DNA of 64,000 nucleotides from Schlesneria sp. (GCA_028291515.1 JAQGHU010000019.1:1-64000); one strand, 5' to 3'; positions 28,247 through 37,472 are shown, counted from the first letter of the stretch. The notes: a model not told the origin generated them from the letters alone. Numbers and translations: made by a program.

Positions 28247-29614
28247 CTATACCAACTCCGCGATCGGCGCACCGCGCGTCAGTGGGATCGGGCGACCGCG
28301 GGGGTCGGGGAATTCGGCGGTGTGGTCGATGCCCAGGTGACGGTAGATAGTGGCCAGAATGTCGTGAGGGTCCAGTGGGCGAGTGCTCGGGCGAGCGGCG
28401 TGGTGGTCGGTCGCGCCAATCACCTGGCCCATCGGCATACCCCCTCCTGAAACCATGATCGACATCGCGCCGGGATGATGATCGCGACCGATTTTGCCGT
28501 CTTTGAATTCCAGACGTGGTGTACGACCGAATTCGCCTGTGACGACAATCAGCACGTTCTTGTCGAGACCTCGGTCGAAGACGTCCTCAATCAACGTACT
28601 GACGACATGATCGTATTTCGGCAGGCGAGCGTTCATCGCGCCCAGCATGTCCCAGTTGACCGCGTGGTCGTCCCAATCGTACGCCTTGGTCCCTTCGCCA
28701 CTCCCCGGGATCCGGACCGAGACGAAGCCGACTCCTGCTTCCACCAGTCGTCTGGCGACCAGGACTTCGCGGCCGTAGCCGTCGCCGTACTTGTCGCACA
28801 AGCGAGGATCTTCCTTGGACAGGTCGAAGGCGTCTCGCACGCGGTTCGTCGTCAGGATGTTGATGGCTCGTTCGTTGAAGACGTCCAAGCCTGTCATGGC
28901 CCCCGTCGTGTCCGCTTCGCGGCGGTAACGATCGAAAGACTGCAACATCGCCAGTCGATCGCCCAACCGCGGACCGTCGACACTCAGGCTGGCGTCTCGT
29001 AGCGCGAAGTTCGAAATGGGAACGCGGTATTGAGAACTCCAGAACCCCTGAGCGATGCCGGGACTGTAATCGGGGCCGTTCAACACGACTCCGTTGATGG
29101 CGACCGCGGCCAGTCCACTCCGTTGCTCCGACAGGACGCGGTTCACGACGGCACCGACCTGCGGATAATACGATTCGCTGGTGCCGGGCTTGAACTGGCC
29201 ATAGCCGCTCAGAAACCGGGCGTGCCCTTCAAAGTGATTAGCCTGATCGTGGCAGCAGGAGCGGATCAACGTGAACTTGTCGGCCAGTCGAGCTTGCTTG
29301 GGCAGATGTTCGCAAATGTCGATTCCCGGCACGTTGGTCGGAATCGGCAAGAAGGGGCCGCGAATCTCGGTGGGAGCTTCCGGCTTCAGGTCGTACGTCT
29401 CCAGTTGACTCGGCCCGCCATGCACGAATAGCAGAATGACAGCCGTCTCCTTGGGAGTCGTCTTGCCAAGCACGTCCTTCGGCGCGGCAATCGCCTGCAA
29501 CCGCAGCAAATCCGACAACACGAGCCCCCCGACACCCAGCATTCCGACTCGCAACGAGTCTCGCCGCGTGATCGTCCGTCGCTGCCGCCCAGGATCACTC
29601 GTCCACTGAAACAT
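28247..29614 (-). CDS. DUF1501 family exported protein, second copy
   Basis: 455 residues. The twin-arginine signal is RRTITRRDSLRVGMLGVGGLVL. Family landmarks are ILLFVHGGPSQLETYDLKPEAP, SCCHDQANHFEGHARFLSG, RRLVEAGVGFVSVRIPGSGEG, WDDHAVNWD and VVTGEFGRTPRLEFKDGKIGRDHHPGAMS, which hold the His/Asp metal ligands of the alkaline-phosphatase superfamily. It is clearly a different subfamily from the copy at 9045-10493 (for example SCCHDQANH against the DPAHTFMNTG segment). No DUF1549/DUF1553 partner is adjacent. Convergent with the S4 gene. Confidence 0.9.
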   Translation of the reverse strand: MFQWTSDPGRQRRTITRRDSLRVGMLGVGGLVLSDLLRLQAIAAPKDVLGKTTPKETAVILLFVHGGPSQLETYDLKPEAPTEIRGPFLPIPTNVPGIDICEHLPKQARLADKFTLIRSCCHDQANHFEGHARFLSGYGQFKPGTSESYYPQVGAVVNRVLSEQRSGLAAVAINGVVLNGPDYSPGIAQGFWSSQYRVPISNFALRDASLSVDGPRLGDRLAMLQSFDRYRREADTTGAMTGLDVFNERAINILTTNRVRDAFDLSKEDPRLCDKYGDGYGREVLVARRLVEAGVGFVSVRIPGSGEGTKAYDWDDHAVNWDMLGAMNARLPKYDHVVSTLIEDVFDRGLDKNVLIVVTGEFGRTPRLEFKDGKIGRDHHPGAMSIMVSGGGMPMGQVIGATDHHAARPSTRPLDPHDILATIYRHLGIDHTAEFPDPRGRPIPLTRGAPIAELV

Positions 29615-29993
29615 CTCGATTACCCCACGCCCGATGTCAGAAGTTCACACCAACATAGCATCAACATCGGCCGATGTCATGAGCGAAAGCGAGAGGATCT
29701 TGACGGGGACGTCAATAAGAGGAGGTGCCCATCAGAATCCGAGTACTGTCCTAACCTTGTGGCAGCGGGTCGACCAACGGGAGCCCCCAGAGCATGCATT
29801 GATGTTCCGATTGTTCGAGCGACAATCCCCAGCGATGCTTGTCCGCGGTGAGCATGTCGAACGTCGTTGACACCGAAATTCGTCCAGCGCAACCCTGCAG
29901 ACTAATTGGACTGATTGCTCGAACTGTACTTCACCCCGACTCTCGTTGGTCGACCCCAGGCACGCTGTCGAATACCTGATTTTGGAGTAAGAA
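29615..29993. other. Intergenic, no gene recognised
   Basis: About 380 bases between a DUF1501 gene and a lipoprotein gene, both leftward. Only short frames without resemblance to known families were seen. Confidence 0.4.
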
Positions 29994-30896
29994 TCACTCT
30001 TCTGATGAATCATCGTGGCGACGCAGCATCCTCGAACGCTGAGCGATACGAGTTTGCCCTGCCACATGTCCGATGCAGGCACCTCCGAGTGCCACGAGCG
30101 GGATTCCATAGAGCGGCATCGTTGTGAAGAACGTGGCAGTGGTATGACTTCCACCGGCAGCGTGAACTCCGAGTTGGGGGTAGACAACGCGATAGACTTC
30201 GCGCTCCAGTTCCCAATCCTGTTCGGCCTGAGCGTAACCGAGGACGTCATTCACAGCTTTGAAATGCCGCCACAATGCCAGGACCGGAACTTCGCTAATT
30301 GCGGCATAAGGACCAGGAAGTCGCTGCGATTGAATGTCCTTGGCATAAGCCGCTTCCGCCAGAACGACGGCCGGAACATCGGAGTTGATGTACAGACTAT
30401 TGGTGAACGGGTTGTACAAGTCGCCACCGAAGACACGGCCGGGGAAGAGGGTGTAGCCCAGCACGCCGACCGCCCCGACGGTATAACGCCAACCTGGGGC
30501 AATACGATCATTCTCCGTCAACCGACCCCATTCCCCGATTGGGTCATACTGGTTGACTCGGACATACACGTCACACAGTTGGTTGTCTTGAAGATATGTC
30601 GTGAGCTTGTCTGAGGTCTCGCTGGAAAGGCGGTGATTGTTCACCCCTGAGTGCAGCGGCAGGATCCGAGAGGGGAGTCCTGCCACCCAGGCCAATCGGT
30701 CCAATCCCACATGGGGTTGGCCGTAGGCAATTGTTACGTCATCGTCCAAGCGGACTCGACTGCCGTATCGATAAGGAGCCGATGCGCACCCCGCCCCGCC
30801 AAGGCAAACTAGCGCGGCAAGCAGAACAGCGAAGAGACCGGCAGCGGACGGCTTCGACCTCGCGAAACAGACGGAGATTTTGAAGCGATCGTTCAC
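29994..30896 (-). CDS. Lipoprotein of unknown function
   Basis: 300 residues. A long signal peptide (LFAVLLAALVCLGG) ends in lipobox GGAGC, with Cys 37 the predicted lipid anchor. The mature protein has a conserved-looking core, including YTLFPGRVFGGDLYNPFTNSLYINSD followed by VVLAEAAYAKD. In Zn-peptidase-like and other planctomycete envelope proteins similar stretches precede a helix that places an Ala-Glu-Ala-Ala motif. No HExxH was found. A second hydrophobic stretch (TFFTTMPLYGIPLVALGGACIGHVAG) near the C-terminus may cross or contact the membrane. The gene is alone on its strand. Confidence 0.6.
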   Translation of the reverse strand: MNDRFKISVCFARSKPSAAGLFAVLLAALVCLGGAGCASAPYRYGSRVRLDDDVTIAYGQPHVGLDRLAWVAGLPSRILPLHSGVNNHRLSSETSDKLTTYLQDNQLCDVYVRVNQYDPIGEWGRLTENDRIAPGWRYTVGAVGVLGYTLFPGRVFGGDLYNPFTNSLYINSDVPAVVLAEAAYAKDIQSQRLPGPYAAISEVPVLALWRHFKAVNDVLGYAQAEQDWELEREVYRVVYPQLGVHAAGGSHTTATFFTTMPLYGIPLVALGGACIGHVAGQTRIAQRSRMLRRHDDSSEE

Positions 30897-30951
30897 TTGA
30901 GCGTCTGCTTTCTGCTTTCATCCGATTTACTGAGCGACCTCAGACTGCCAT

Positions 30952-32061
30952 TTACTTTGAATTCCAAAGCTGCGTTTGAAGTCGAAATACTCCAGATGCC
31001 GTGTCCGCAGAGTGAGTGGCGCCGCTGTCAACCAGTTCGGTCTCCAACTCGTCAGACCGACGGCACATCAGGTAATCCACCGTCCCTGCGACAAGGTGTT
31101 GCACGAGGTTGTAAAAAATGATTGGCAGTAGAACTTGCGGGTGATCCGCCAGTGCCATAGATGCCAGGACCAGGCCAGTGCCGTTGTTGTTCATCCCCAA
31201 GCCAAACATCAGGGCTGTTTGGTCCGACCTATCGGATTTGCGAACTCGTGAAATCAACCATCCTGCGAAGAACGCCACTACGCACAACAGCAACGTGATG
31301 GCCAGCGTCACTGCTAAGAAGTCCAGGTCCGGGTTTGCGATCGCCTGTGGGAGCGAAACGGATGCGTTTGAGTAGTTCAGGAATAGCAGGATGGCCGAAT
31401 TCCCCAACTTCAGTGCTCCCTTGCTGGCGGCGATTCGCTGTGGCTCCAGCATTTGTCGGCAGGCGATTCCTAATAGTGACGGAACGATCACCGAGATCAA
31501 CAGGAACCATCCAGTCGCAGCGCCAGCCAACTCATGCAGATCTTCAGAGTAGTCGCCGGTCGTCATCAATCCCACAGAATGCAGGGCAATCGGCGTCGTC
31601 AGCGGACTCAGGAACGTCGAACACAGGACCAAGCCCAGACTGAGCGCCAAGTTGCCATTCGCATTCTGCGACCAGGCTGTCGAAGAGCCAGCGATTGGCA
31701 TCGACGCCACCAGCGCGAGGCCCACCAGAATGTTCTGGACTTCATCAGGGTTGTGCCAGAACTGCATCGTCAACATCACTATGCCGATGTACGCAATAGG
31801 GATTAGCAGGTTGGCCAATAACCCATAAACAAGCGATAGCGGACTGTGTCGCAATGCCTTGAGCGCCGAAAGGTCGACTCCCATCCCCGCGTTGAACAAC
31901 AGTAGACCCAGCAGGAACATGGGCAGACTGACTGTTCCCCATGACATCGATCGAACCGACAACCCCACCCCCGGGAAAAAGGCTGCGATGACGTAGGACG
32001 CCATCAAGAGCCAGATAAACCGAGCATGAACGAAGTGCGATAACTTGGCCAGTAAATTCAT
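30952..32061 (-). CDS. BASS-family (bile acid:sodium symporter-like) transporter
   Basis: 369 residues with nine to ten transmembrane helices. The SBF/BASS signature regions are seen as FNAGMGVDLSALKAL, a broken helix around GLALVASMPIAGSSTAWSQNANGNLALSLGLVL, and a second one around ALMFGLGMNNNGTGLVLASMAL. Family members move bile acids, pantoate, pyruvate or other organic anions with sodium. It is the last gene of the PepSY-regulator-kinase operon, five bases after the kinase stop, so its expression is probably tied to that two-component system. The substrate could be the signal sensed, which is inference. Confidence 0.85.
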   Translation of the reverse strand: MNLLAKLSHFVHARFIWLLMASYVIAAFFPGVGLSVRSMSWGTVSLPMFLLGLLLFNAGMGVDLSALKALRHSPLSLVYGLLANLLIPIAYIGIVMLTMQFWHNPDEVQNILVGLALVASMPIAGSSTAWSQNANGNLALSLGLVLCSTFLSPLTTPIALHSVGLMTTGDYSEDLHELAGAATGWFLLISVIVPSLLGIACRQMLEPQRIAASKGALKLGNSAILLFLNYSNASVSLPQAIANPDLDFLAVTLAITLLLCVVAFFAGWLISRVRKSDRSDQTALMFGLGMNNNGTGLVLASMALADHPQVLLPIIFYNLVQHLVAGTVDYLMCRRSDELETELVDSGATHSADTASGVFRLQTQLWNSK

Positions 32062-32066
32062 GTTCT

Positions 32067-33581
32067 CTATCCAATTGAAAGAGTTTGTGATTGAGCAGAG
32101 CGAGCAGCTTCATGCAGGCAATCATTGGCAGGTGCTAAGGTCGATGCTGGCAATCGCAACATGAAACAGCTTCCCAGACCGTGTTGACTGGTCGCCGTCA
32201 GTGTTCCGCCGATCGCCGCAGCCAGCCGTCTGGCGATCGAAAGTCCCAAGCCGGTCCCTTCGATCCCCAAATGACGAGTTTCGGCGGAACGGAAAAATGG
32301 AGCGAACAGAGAAGGCATGTCACTGTCGGCGATCCCGCAACCGCGGTCTTCAACTTTCAGGCAGACAGCATCGTCGATTCGCTCGATACGAATCTGGATC
32401 GGCGTTCCGGCGTCGCTGTACTTACACGCGTTGTCGAGCAGAATATTGACCAACTCCGCCAGCAGTGTCGGATGAGCACTGATTGCAAACGGGCCCGGTC
32501 CGGCGAATTCAAGCATGATGTCCTTGCTACGAGCATGCTCGCCCCAGGCTGGCAGGTATTGTGGTAGCCAGATCATCAAGTCCAGTGGCTCAGGTCGTGG
32601 AGTCTGCGCCTCGGAATCGGTTCGCGCGAGAAACAGCAGCGCCTCGACCATCTTCGCCAAATGACTCGCTTTCCTTTGAGCTGCCACCAGAACCTCGCGG
32701 TATTCCTCTGGTGATCGCTCCCTCCGCAAGGCCACTTCAATGCGTCCCAGGATCACCGTTAGCGGCGTGCGAAGTTGATGCGATGCGTCGGCCGTGAACC
32801 GCTGCTGCTGCTCAAAGCCCACTTGCAGTCGATCGAGCAGAGTATTGAATTTTCGATTTAAATCCCCGAGTTCATCCGCAGTGGTGACTTGGGGGAGGCG
32901 TTGAGAAAGATCGTGGGGACCGATGTCTCCGGCGGCGACCGCCATCCGATTCACCGGAAGCAACGCCTGGCGACAGACAAACCGGCCCCCGATAAATGCC
33001 ACCAGCCAAATCCCGGCCGACAAAGCGATCAGTGACATTGCCAGCTGCCGCAGAGTCCCATGGACCGGGGTCAGCGAGACTGCGGCTGTCACAGACAGTG
33101 CCGCATGCAACGAGCCGTGATCCGGTGCACCAAAGTGCGCCGCCCCGTCATGGTTCGGCAAATGACTCTCGGGATGAAACCAGCGTCGGCCAATTTCCCA
33201 GGAGTCGACAACCTGTTGAATGTTTTCATCGGTAGAATTCTTGAGCAGAGCGGCAACTGACGGATTGGCGAAGAATCCGTCCGTGTTACTCCCTTTGGAT
33301 CGATCAAGCAGTTCGCCTTTTTCATTGGCCACCGTCCAAACCACGGGATCGCCATGGAGCGCAAAATCCAGATTCACGTGTCTGTTCGCAGGCTCCCATT
33401 CGACCCCCGACGGTCCTCCTTCGATGGCCCCGCTAAGTGAATTCAGAACGGTATCCAACCGCTCAGCCGCCTGATGATGCAAATAGCGATCTGCCAGCAG
33501 GTAGATTCCAACCGAGAACCCCACCAGCACGACCGCCAACATCAACGAGAAGAACAGCGAGAGTCGTGTTGTTAGCGTCAT
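32067..33581 (-). CDS. Two-component sensor histidine kinase
   Basis: 504 residues. Topology: helix at about 10-30, a periplasmic domain of about 140 residues, helix around 180-200, HAMP (RMAVAAGDIGPHDLSQRLPQ), then the kinase core. The H-box is ASHQLRTPLTVILGR with phospho-His near residue 268, the N-box LLDNACKYSD, G1 DRGCGIADSDM and G2 GTGLGLSIARRLAA. This is the HPK1/EnvZ-like layout. It phosphorylates the response regulator encoded four bases upstream. The neighbouring PepSY-like exported protein may modulate the periplasmic sensing domain. Confidence 0.92.
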   Translation of the reverse strand: MTLTTRLSLFFSLMLAVVLVGFSVGIYLLADRYLHHQAAERLDTVLNSLSGAIEGGPSGVEWEPANRHVNLDFALHGDPVVWTVANEKGELLDRSKGSNTDGFFANPSVAALLKNSTDENIQQVVDSWEIGRRWFHPESHLPNHDGAAHFGAPDHGSLHAALSVTAAVSLTPVHGTLRQLAMSLIALSAGIWLVAFIGGRFVCRQALLPVNRMAVAAGDIGPHDLSQRLPQVTTADELGDLNRKFNTLLDRLQVGFEQQQRFTADASHQLRTPLTVILGRIEVALRRERSPEEYREVLVAAQRKASHLAKMVEALLFLARTDSEAQTPRPEPLDLMIWLPQYLPAWGEHARSKDIMLEFAGPGPFAISAHPTLLAELVNILLDNACKYSDAGTPIQIRIERIDDAVCLKVEDRGCGIADSDMPSLFAPFFRSAETRHLGIEGTGLGLSIARRLAAAIGGTLTATSQHGLGSCFMLRLPASTLAPANDCLHEAARSAQSQTLSIG

Positions 33582-33585
33582 GGCA

Positions 33586-34266
33586 TCACTTCGGTTCTTG
33601 TCCCAGCAGGTAGCCTCGATTGCGAAGCGTGTGAATCAGTCGCGGACCGTGAGCTTCGAGTTTTCGTCGTAGTTCCATCACATGCACTTCGAGCGTGTTG
33701 GACAACCCGTCATAGCGCTCGTCCCAGACCTGCTCATAAATTCGAGTCCGCGTCACGACTTCATTGGGGTGGCGTAGCAGGAAGACGAGTAACGCCTGCT
33801 CTTTCGCCGTCAAATCCAGCCGTTGCCCGGCACGTTCCGCCCGATGAGTCGCCAGGTCAACTCGCACATCCTGGTACGACACTAGCGTGCTTGTTGACTG
33901 ACCCTGAGTTCGCACCAGCACTCGAATGCGGGCGATCAACTCCTCAAACGCAAACGGCTTGCACAGGTAGTCGTTTGCTCCGTTGTCCAAACCTTTAACA
34001 CGGTCTGACACTGCATCTTTCGCGGTCAGGAACAGCACGGGCGTCACTTGATCCACTTGTCGAAATCGCTTTAGCAACTGCAACCCGTCTGTTCCTGGCA
34101 ACCACCAATCCATGAGGATTACATCCCAACCGCCGCTTTGCAGATGATGCCAGCCATCTTTCCCGTCCGTGGCCCGCTCAACGGTGAAGCCTTCTTCGCG
34201 AAGACCTCGTAGCAGGAAATCGGCGATCTCATCGTCGTCTTCGACGACCAGGATGCGAACGCTCAT
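33586..34266 (-). CDS. OmpR/PhoB-type response regulator
   Basis: 226 residues. The start at 34266 (MSVRILVVEDDDE) has GAGGT upstream; the frame extends further without support. The receiver domain has the acidic pocket EDDDE, the phospho-Asp in VILMDWWLPGTDGLQ near residue 52, and the Lys in FLTAKDA. The C-terminal winged helix shows LTAKEQALLVFLLRHPNEVVTRTRIYEQVWD and LRRKLEAHGPRLIHTLRNRGYLL. It probably binds direct or inverted repeats upstream of its own operon; a candidate palindrome is at 34955-34980. Confidence 0.93.
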   Translation of the reverse strand: MSVRILVVEDDDEIADFLLRGLREEGFTVERATDGKDGWHHLQSGGWDVILMDWWLPGTDGLQLLKRFRQVDQVTPVLFLTAKDAVSDRVKGLDNGANDYLCKPFAFEELIARIRVLVRTQGQSTSTLVSYQDVRVDLATHRAERAGQRLDLTAKEQALLVFLLRHPNEVVTRTRIYEQVWDERYDGLSNTLEVHVMELRRKLEAHGPRLIHTLRNRGYLLGQEPK

Positions 34267-34343
34267 GGTATTACCTCGTTTCATCCGCGACTCGCCCAAT
34301 GCGATGACCCCCTCAGAGGGGCGACTCACATGGACAGCACCGC

Positions 34344-34847
34344 TTACTTCTTTTCTTCTTTTTCATCTTTGTCCATGATCAGCTTGCCATCCGCTTTGAT
34401 CTTGGCTTCGATGGTTTTCTTGTCCGCTGTCTCAAGCTGAACTTCATAGAATTCCAACTCTTCCTTGCCATCTTCAATTTCGAAGACCGCTTCAGCCGAC
34501 TTTTTGGTGGCCTTCGGATATGTCTTGTCTAGTGTCGCAGTCACCGCTGCGGGTAGTTCGTTGATGGCAATTTCCTTTTCGTAGCCTTCAATCTTTCCAT
34601 CCGCTTCCACAGTGACATCAATCTTCTTACCTGCCACCTTCACAGTGACTTCGTACTCAAGTTCACCGTCCTCTTTCTCTTCTGTCGCCTCGACCAGTTC
34701 GGCGGTCGGAAACTTCTTCTTGATGGACTCGATCACTGCCTTGGGCAGTTTATCGAGCGCAACGGTCGATTCCTCGGCCCGGGCCTGGCATGCCAAAGTC
34801 GTCACCGCCACCATCAACACAGAAACAGTCGGCAAAAATGCTCGCAT
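34344..34847 (-). CDS. Exported protein with two PepSY-like domains
   Basis: 167 residues. Start 34847 has AAGGGAT upstream and leads straight into a signal peptide (MRAFLPTVSVLMVAVTTLACQARA). Two PepSY-like (PF11396-type) units follow: LDKLPKAVIESIKKKFPTAELVEA with strands EYEVTVKVAGKKIDVTVEADG, and INELPAAVTATLDKTYPKATK with EFYEVQLETADKKTIEAKIKADG. Such periplasmic proteins are typically encoded beside two-component systems and may tune sensing or bind cations. It is the first gene of the operon, 77 bases before the regulator. The C-terminus is extremely acidic/lysine-rich (DKDEKEEKK). Confidence 0.83.
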   Translation of the reverse strand: MRAFLPTVSVLMVAVTTLACQARAEESTVALDKLPKAVIESIKKKFPTAELVEATEEKEDGELEYEVTVKVAGKKIDVTVEADGKIEGYEKEIAINELPAAVTATLDKTYPKATKKSAEAVFEIEDGKEELEFYEVQLETADKKTIEAKIKADGKLIMDKDEKEEKK

Positions 34848-34954
34848 CGCCAATCCCTTTCGATTCCCAGAGACACGGCGTGACACTCGTCACGAATGCA
34901 CGCCATCAAGTTCACGACAGGATCTTAGGGGAGGGTGATAAGACTACCGTGAAC

Positions 34955-34980
34955 CGAAAATAAGAAAGATCTTATTTTCG
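34955..34980. promoter_or_regulatory. 26-bp palindrome upstream of the PepSY/two-component operon
   Basis: CGAAAATAAGA and TCTTATTTTCG are perfect 11-base arms around AAGA. It lies about 108 bases upstream of the PepSY-like start, in a divergent 316-base region (34848-35163) that also serves the alpha/beta-hydrolase gene. Read leftward, TCTTAT occurs again about 22 bases further (TCTTATTTT then TCTTATCAC), which would suit a regulator binding two helical turns apart. Candidate operator of the neighbouring response regulator. Confidence 0.5.
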
Positions 34981-35163
34981 ACATCGCATCAGGAATGGCA
35001 GATCCAACGGTCGAGTAAGTTCAACACTCAGTGAAGACTCGCCAAATCTCTAGTGAGTTTAACTGCGTGACAGGACGACGGAGCCTTGTCGTTTTGGATA
35101 GACTTCGCACAACTCAAAGTTGTCCGCTCCACTGCACTCTGAATCTGGCCAGACTGTCACACG

Positions 35164-36312
35164 ATGTTGTCGCCTGCGAATATCCTTGTGAGCTGGTTCT
35201 ACCGGCTCTTGTCAGTGGGACTGATGATTGCCGGGGTTGGCCTGATTGTGCTCTGGTTCAGCGGTTCGATTTCCACTTCTTCTGATGGTGATCATTCCGC
35301 GGCAGGTCGATGGGGACCGTGGCTTGGCTTTCTGGCCTTGATTGCCGGAATCGTCTGTTCATGCTGGGCCGTCGCCGGGCATCGATTGCATCCGGCTCGA
35401 CTGCGAGCGGCTAGTGACGGGAAGGTGCCGGCGACGCCGACCGGGGATGTGAAATTCATTGTTCGGCCTGATGGGTCTAAACTGTTTGTGGAATCACACG
35501 GGTCTACGGACTTGCCGACTGTCGTGCTGGTGCATGGTTGGAGTCTGAACAGCAATCAGTGGGTCTACCTGCAATCAGAATGGCGGCAGATCCTGAGGAT
35601 TGTCACGTGGGATCTGGCGGGAATGGGGCGATCGACTCCACCTCGTAATCAGGACTACAGCATCGACAAGATGGCTCACGATCTGCGTGCCGTGATTGAA
35701 GAGAGCGATGCCGACTCCGTCGTATTGCTGGGTCACAGTATCGGTGGAATGGTCATTTTGAAGTTCTGCCAGTTGTTTCCCGAACTGCTGGGAACGCGAG
35801 TCTCCAAGCTGGTGCTGGTGCACTCGACCTACACCAATCCGCTGAAAACGATGGCCTTCGGCAAGCAATTGCTGGCGATCCAGAAGTGGCTGATTGAGCC
35901 GTTGATTTATGTGCAGATCTACACCTGGCCTCTGATCTGGTTCGCTGATTACTTGTGCTATTTCAACGGATCATTGCACTGGACCGGTTTTGCGGGAAAG
36001 GGCACTCGGCAGCAGATCGATTTTGTCGCCCGCTTCTATGCGAACGACTCGCCAGCGGTCCTGGCGCGGGGCGCTTTGGGGATGCTCGCCTTCGATGCGA
36101 CCGAGGCCTTTCCATTGATCAAGATCCCCGTTTTAGTCGTGGGGGCCGAGCAAGACCCGCTCACCAACATCGAAGCCAGCCGCACGATCGCCAAAGAGAT
36201 CACGTCCGCGAAGCTCCTGGTCTTCGATCCCGCCAAGCATTTTGCGCTGATCGAATATCACAAAGATTTCGCCAAACAGACCGCCGCCTTCTGCCTGGGC
36301 CGCGATCATTGA
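35164..36312 (+). CDS. Membrane-anchored alpha/beta hydrolase
   Basis: 382 residues. Two N-terminal hydrophobic helices (about 7-35 and 50-70) anchor the protein. The alpha/beta-hydrolase domain follows: oxyanion loop LVHGWSLNSNQW, nucleophile elbow GHSIGG with Ser near residue 192, acid in VVGAEQDPLTN and His in DPAKHFALIEYH. The substrate is unknown; the class includes esterases, lipases and epoxide hydrolases. No ribosome site is strong, but the ATG at 35164 is well placed before the first helix. Divergent from the PepSY/two-component operon. Confidence 0.83.
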   Translation: MLSPANILVSWFYRLLSVGLMIAGVGLIVLWFSGSISTSSDGDHSAAGRWGPWLGFLALIAGIVCSCWAVAGHRLHPARLRAASDGKVPATPTGDVKFIVRPDGSKLFVESHGSTDLPTVVLVHGWSLNSNQWVYLQSEWRQILRIVTWDLAGMGRSTPPRNQDYSIDKMAHDLRAVIEESDADSVVLLGHSIGGMVILKFCQLFPELLGTRVSKLVLVHSTYTNPLKTMAFGKQLLAIQKWLIEPLIYVQIYTWPLIWFADYLCYFNGSLHWTGFAGKGTRQQIDFVARFYANDSPAVLARGALGMLAFDATEAFPLIKIPVLVVGAEQDPLTNIEASRTIAKEITSAKLLVFDPAKHFALIEYHKDFAKQTAAFCLGRDH

Positions 36313-36468
36313 TGGTTACGTCAGGTAGCGATGGAACATGGTTTGGGAGCCGTGGACCTCACGGCGGGTAGCGATTTTGTCGATGCAAGTATGGCACGGG
36401 AACATCGCACCTGGCGGCATCCGCAGCGTCATTGGCCATGAAGACATAGTCTTTCCTTATGCCCGAAG

Positions 36469-36756
36469 AGGCCTGAAAGGCCGCGACATACCAGCCCAGG
36501 GCAGAGCGCAGGGGCAACGCCCCGTAGCGTCGCCCTGGGTCAGGAGTTATCAGAGTCCTTAAGCCCTGAAAGGGCGAAACAAGCCTCGTCACGGTGATCT
36601 GCGATCTACAGAGAACACGACGTGAGACCAATTCTAGACAATGTTGCGGCCCTTCAGGCCTTTGCACTTCTCAATAACTCTCAACCTAGGGCGGCGCTAC
36701 GAGGCTTTGCCTCTCCGCTCTGCCCTGGGCTGGTATCTGGCGGCCTTTCAGGCCTT
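36469..36756. repeat. Composite inverted repeat of CCTGAAAGG-type hairpins
   Basis: The 36313-37472 gap (1160 bases) holds no gene. Within it, arms 36469-36508 and 36716-36756 are about 40-base near-perfect reverse complements, each with GGCCTGAAAGGCC and CCAGCCCAGGGCAGAGCG. Between them lie further hairpins (GCCCTGAAAGGGC at about 36564-36576; AACGCCCCGTAGCG). This looks like a dispersed intergenic repeat of planctomycete type, perhaps two inverted copies of one unit. Confidence 0.75.
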
Positions 36757-37041
36757 CTCAGAACAAGACTGAGGGTCGTTGCTCGCACTCCGTCGCACCC
36801 CTTGGCATCGACTCCGCCATCTGTCACAAAACATCCACTTTTTTGAGGAAAACTGCCGAAAACAGGCCGATTTTGTCCCCCATTGTCAAAATTTGTCAGT
36901 CAGCCGCCAACGCTTCAGCATCGACCTCACGGTATTTACTCACAAAATGCAAAAATCCCTCAAACGCCATCTAGCGTCGCGCACGCAGAACATGGCATAA
37001 CGTCATAAGCAAAGAGACAGCAAAACCCCGTGGACCGTAAC

Positions 37042-37096
37042 AAACGGCCACACCTGTTGACCCCGTGATTCCGGTCAATACGTGTGGCCGTTTTTT
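37042..37096 (+). terminator. Strong nested hairpin with T-run (terminator or RNA-based switch)
   Basis: Perfect 12-bp outer stem AAACGGCCACAC (37042-37053) with GTGTGGCCGTTT (37082-37093). A nested TTGACC/GGTCAA stem (37057-37062 and 37073-37078) closes a 10-base loop, and the whole is followed by T 37091-37096. It has the form of an intrinsic terminator on the + strand but lies 730 bases after the hydrolase gene and 377 before lysC. It could therefore end a small RNA or act in the lysC leader. No lysine-riboswitch core was recognised. Confidence 0.65.
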
Positions 37097-37472
37097 GTTG
37101 GAGAGCGATCGATGTGTCAGGCTTTATGGCAGAGACCCGGAATTTCACCTGCAAAATCGGCCCCCCCCTGAAAACCCTGCCATGGACTGACAAATTCTGC
37201 CATTTCGTAAGGTAAGAGATCGGCCCGTCACAACTCCTGACGGGTCTGGCAATTCGGGCGTCTTCGAATGATTTCACGAATCTAGGCGATTTGATGACTT
37301 CGGGAACCGTTTCACCGCCGATTCAGCCTCATCTAGGCCCGCGAAGTCGTCCTCTCTCGCTCAGTTTGCTAATCTTAATGGTCCGGGCGTCCGTCGAGTT
37401 GCCGGCCATTGCCGCAGCTCCAACAGGCGTAACGCTCGACGACCAGTCAGCTACTCAACAGGGATCAGCATT

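Noticed and set aside
29732-30250. 172-residue leftward frame overlapping the lipoprotein gene
   Set aside because: It is out of frame with the lipoprotein and has no motif, signal or start site.
37042-37096. Lysine riboswitch ahead of lysC
   Set aside because: The element is only about 55 bases with a simple nested hairpin, lacking the five-helix lysine-riboswitch core.
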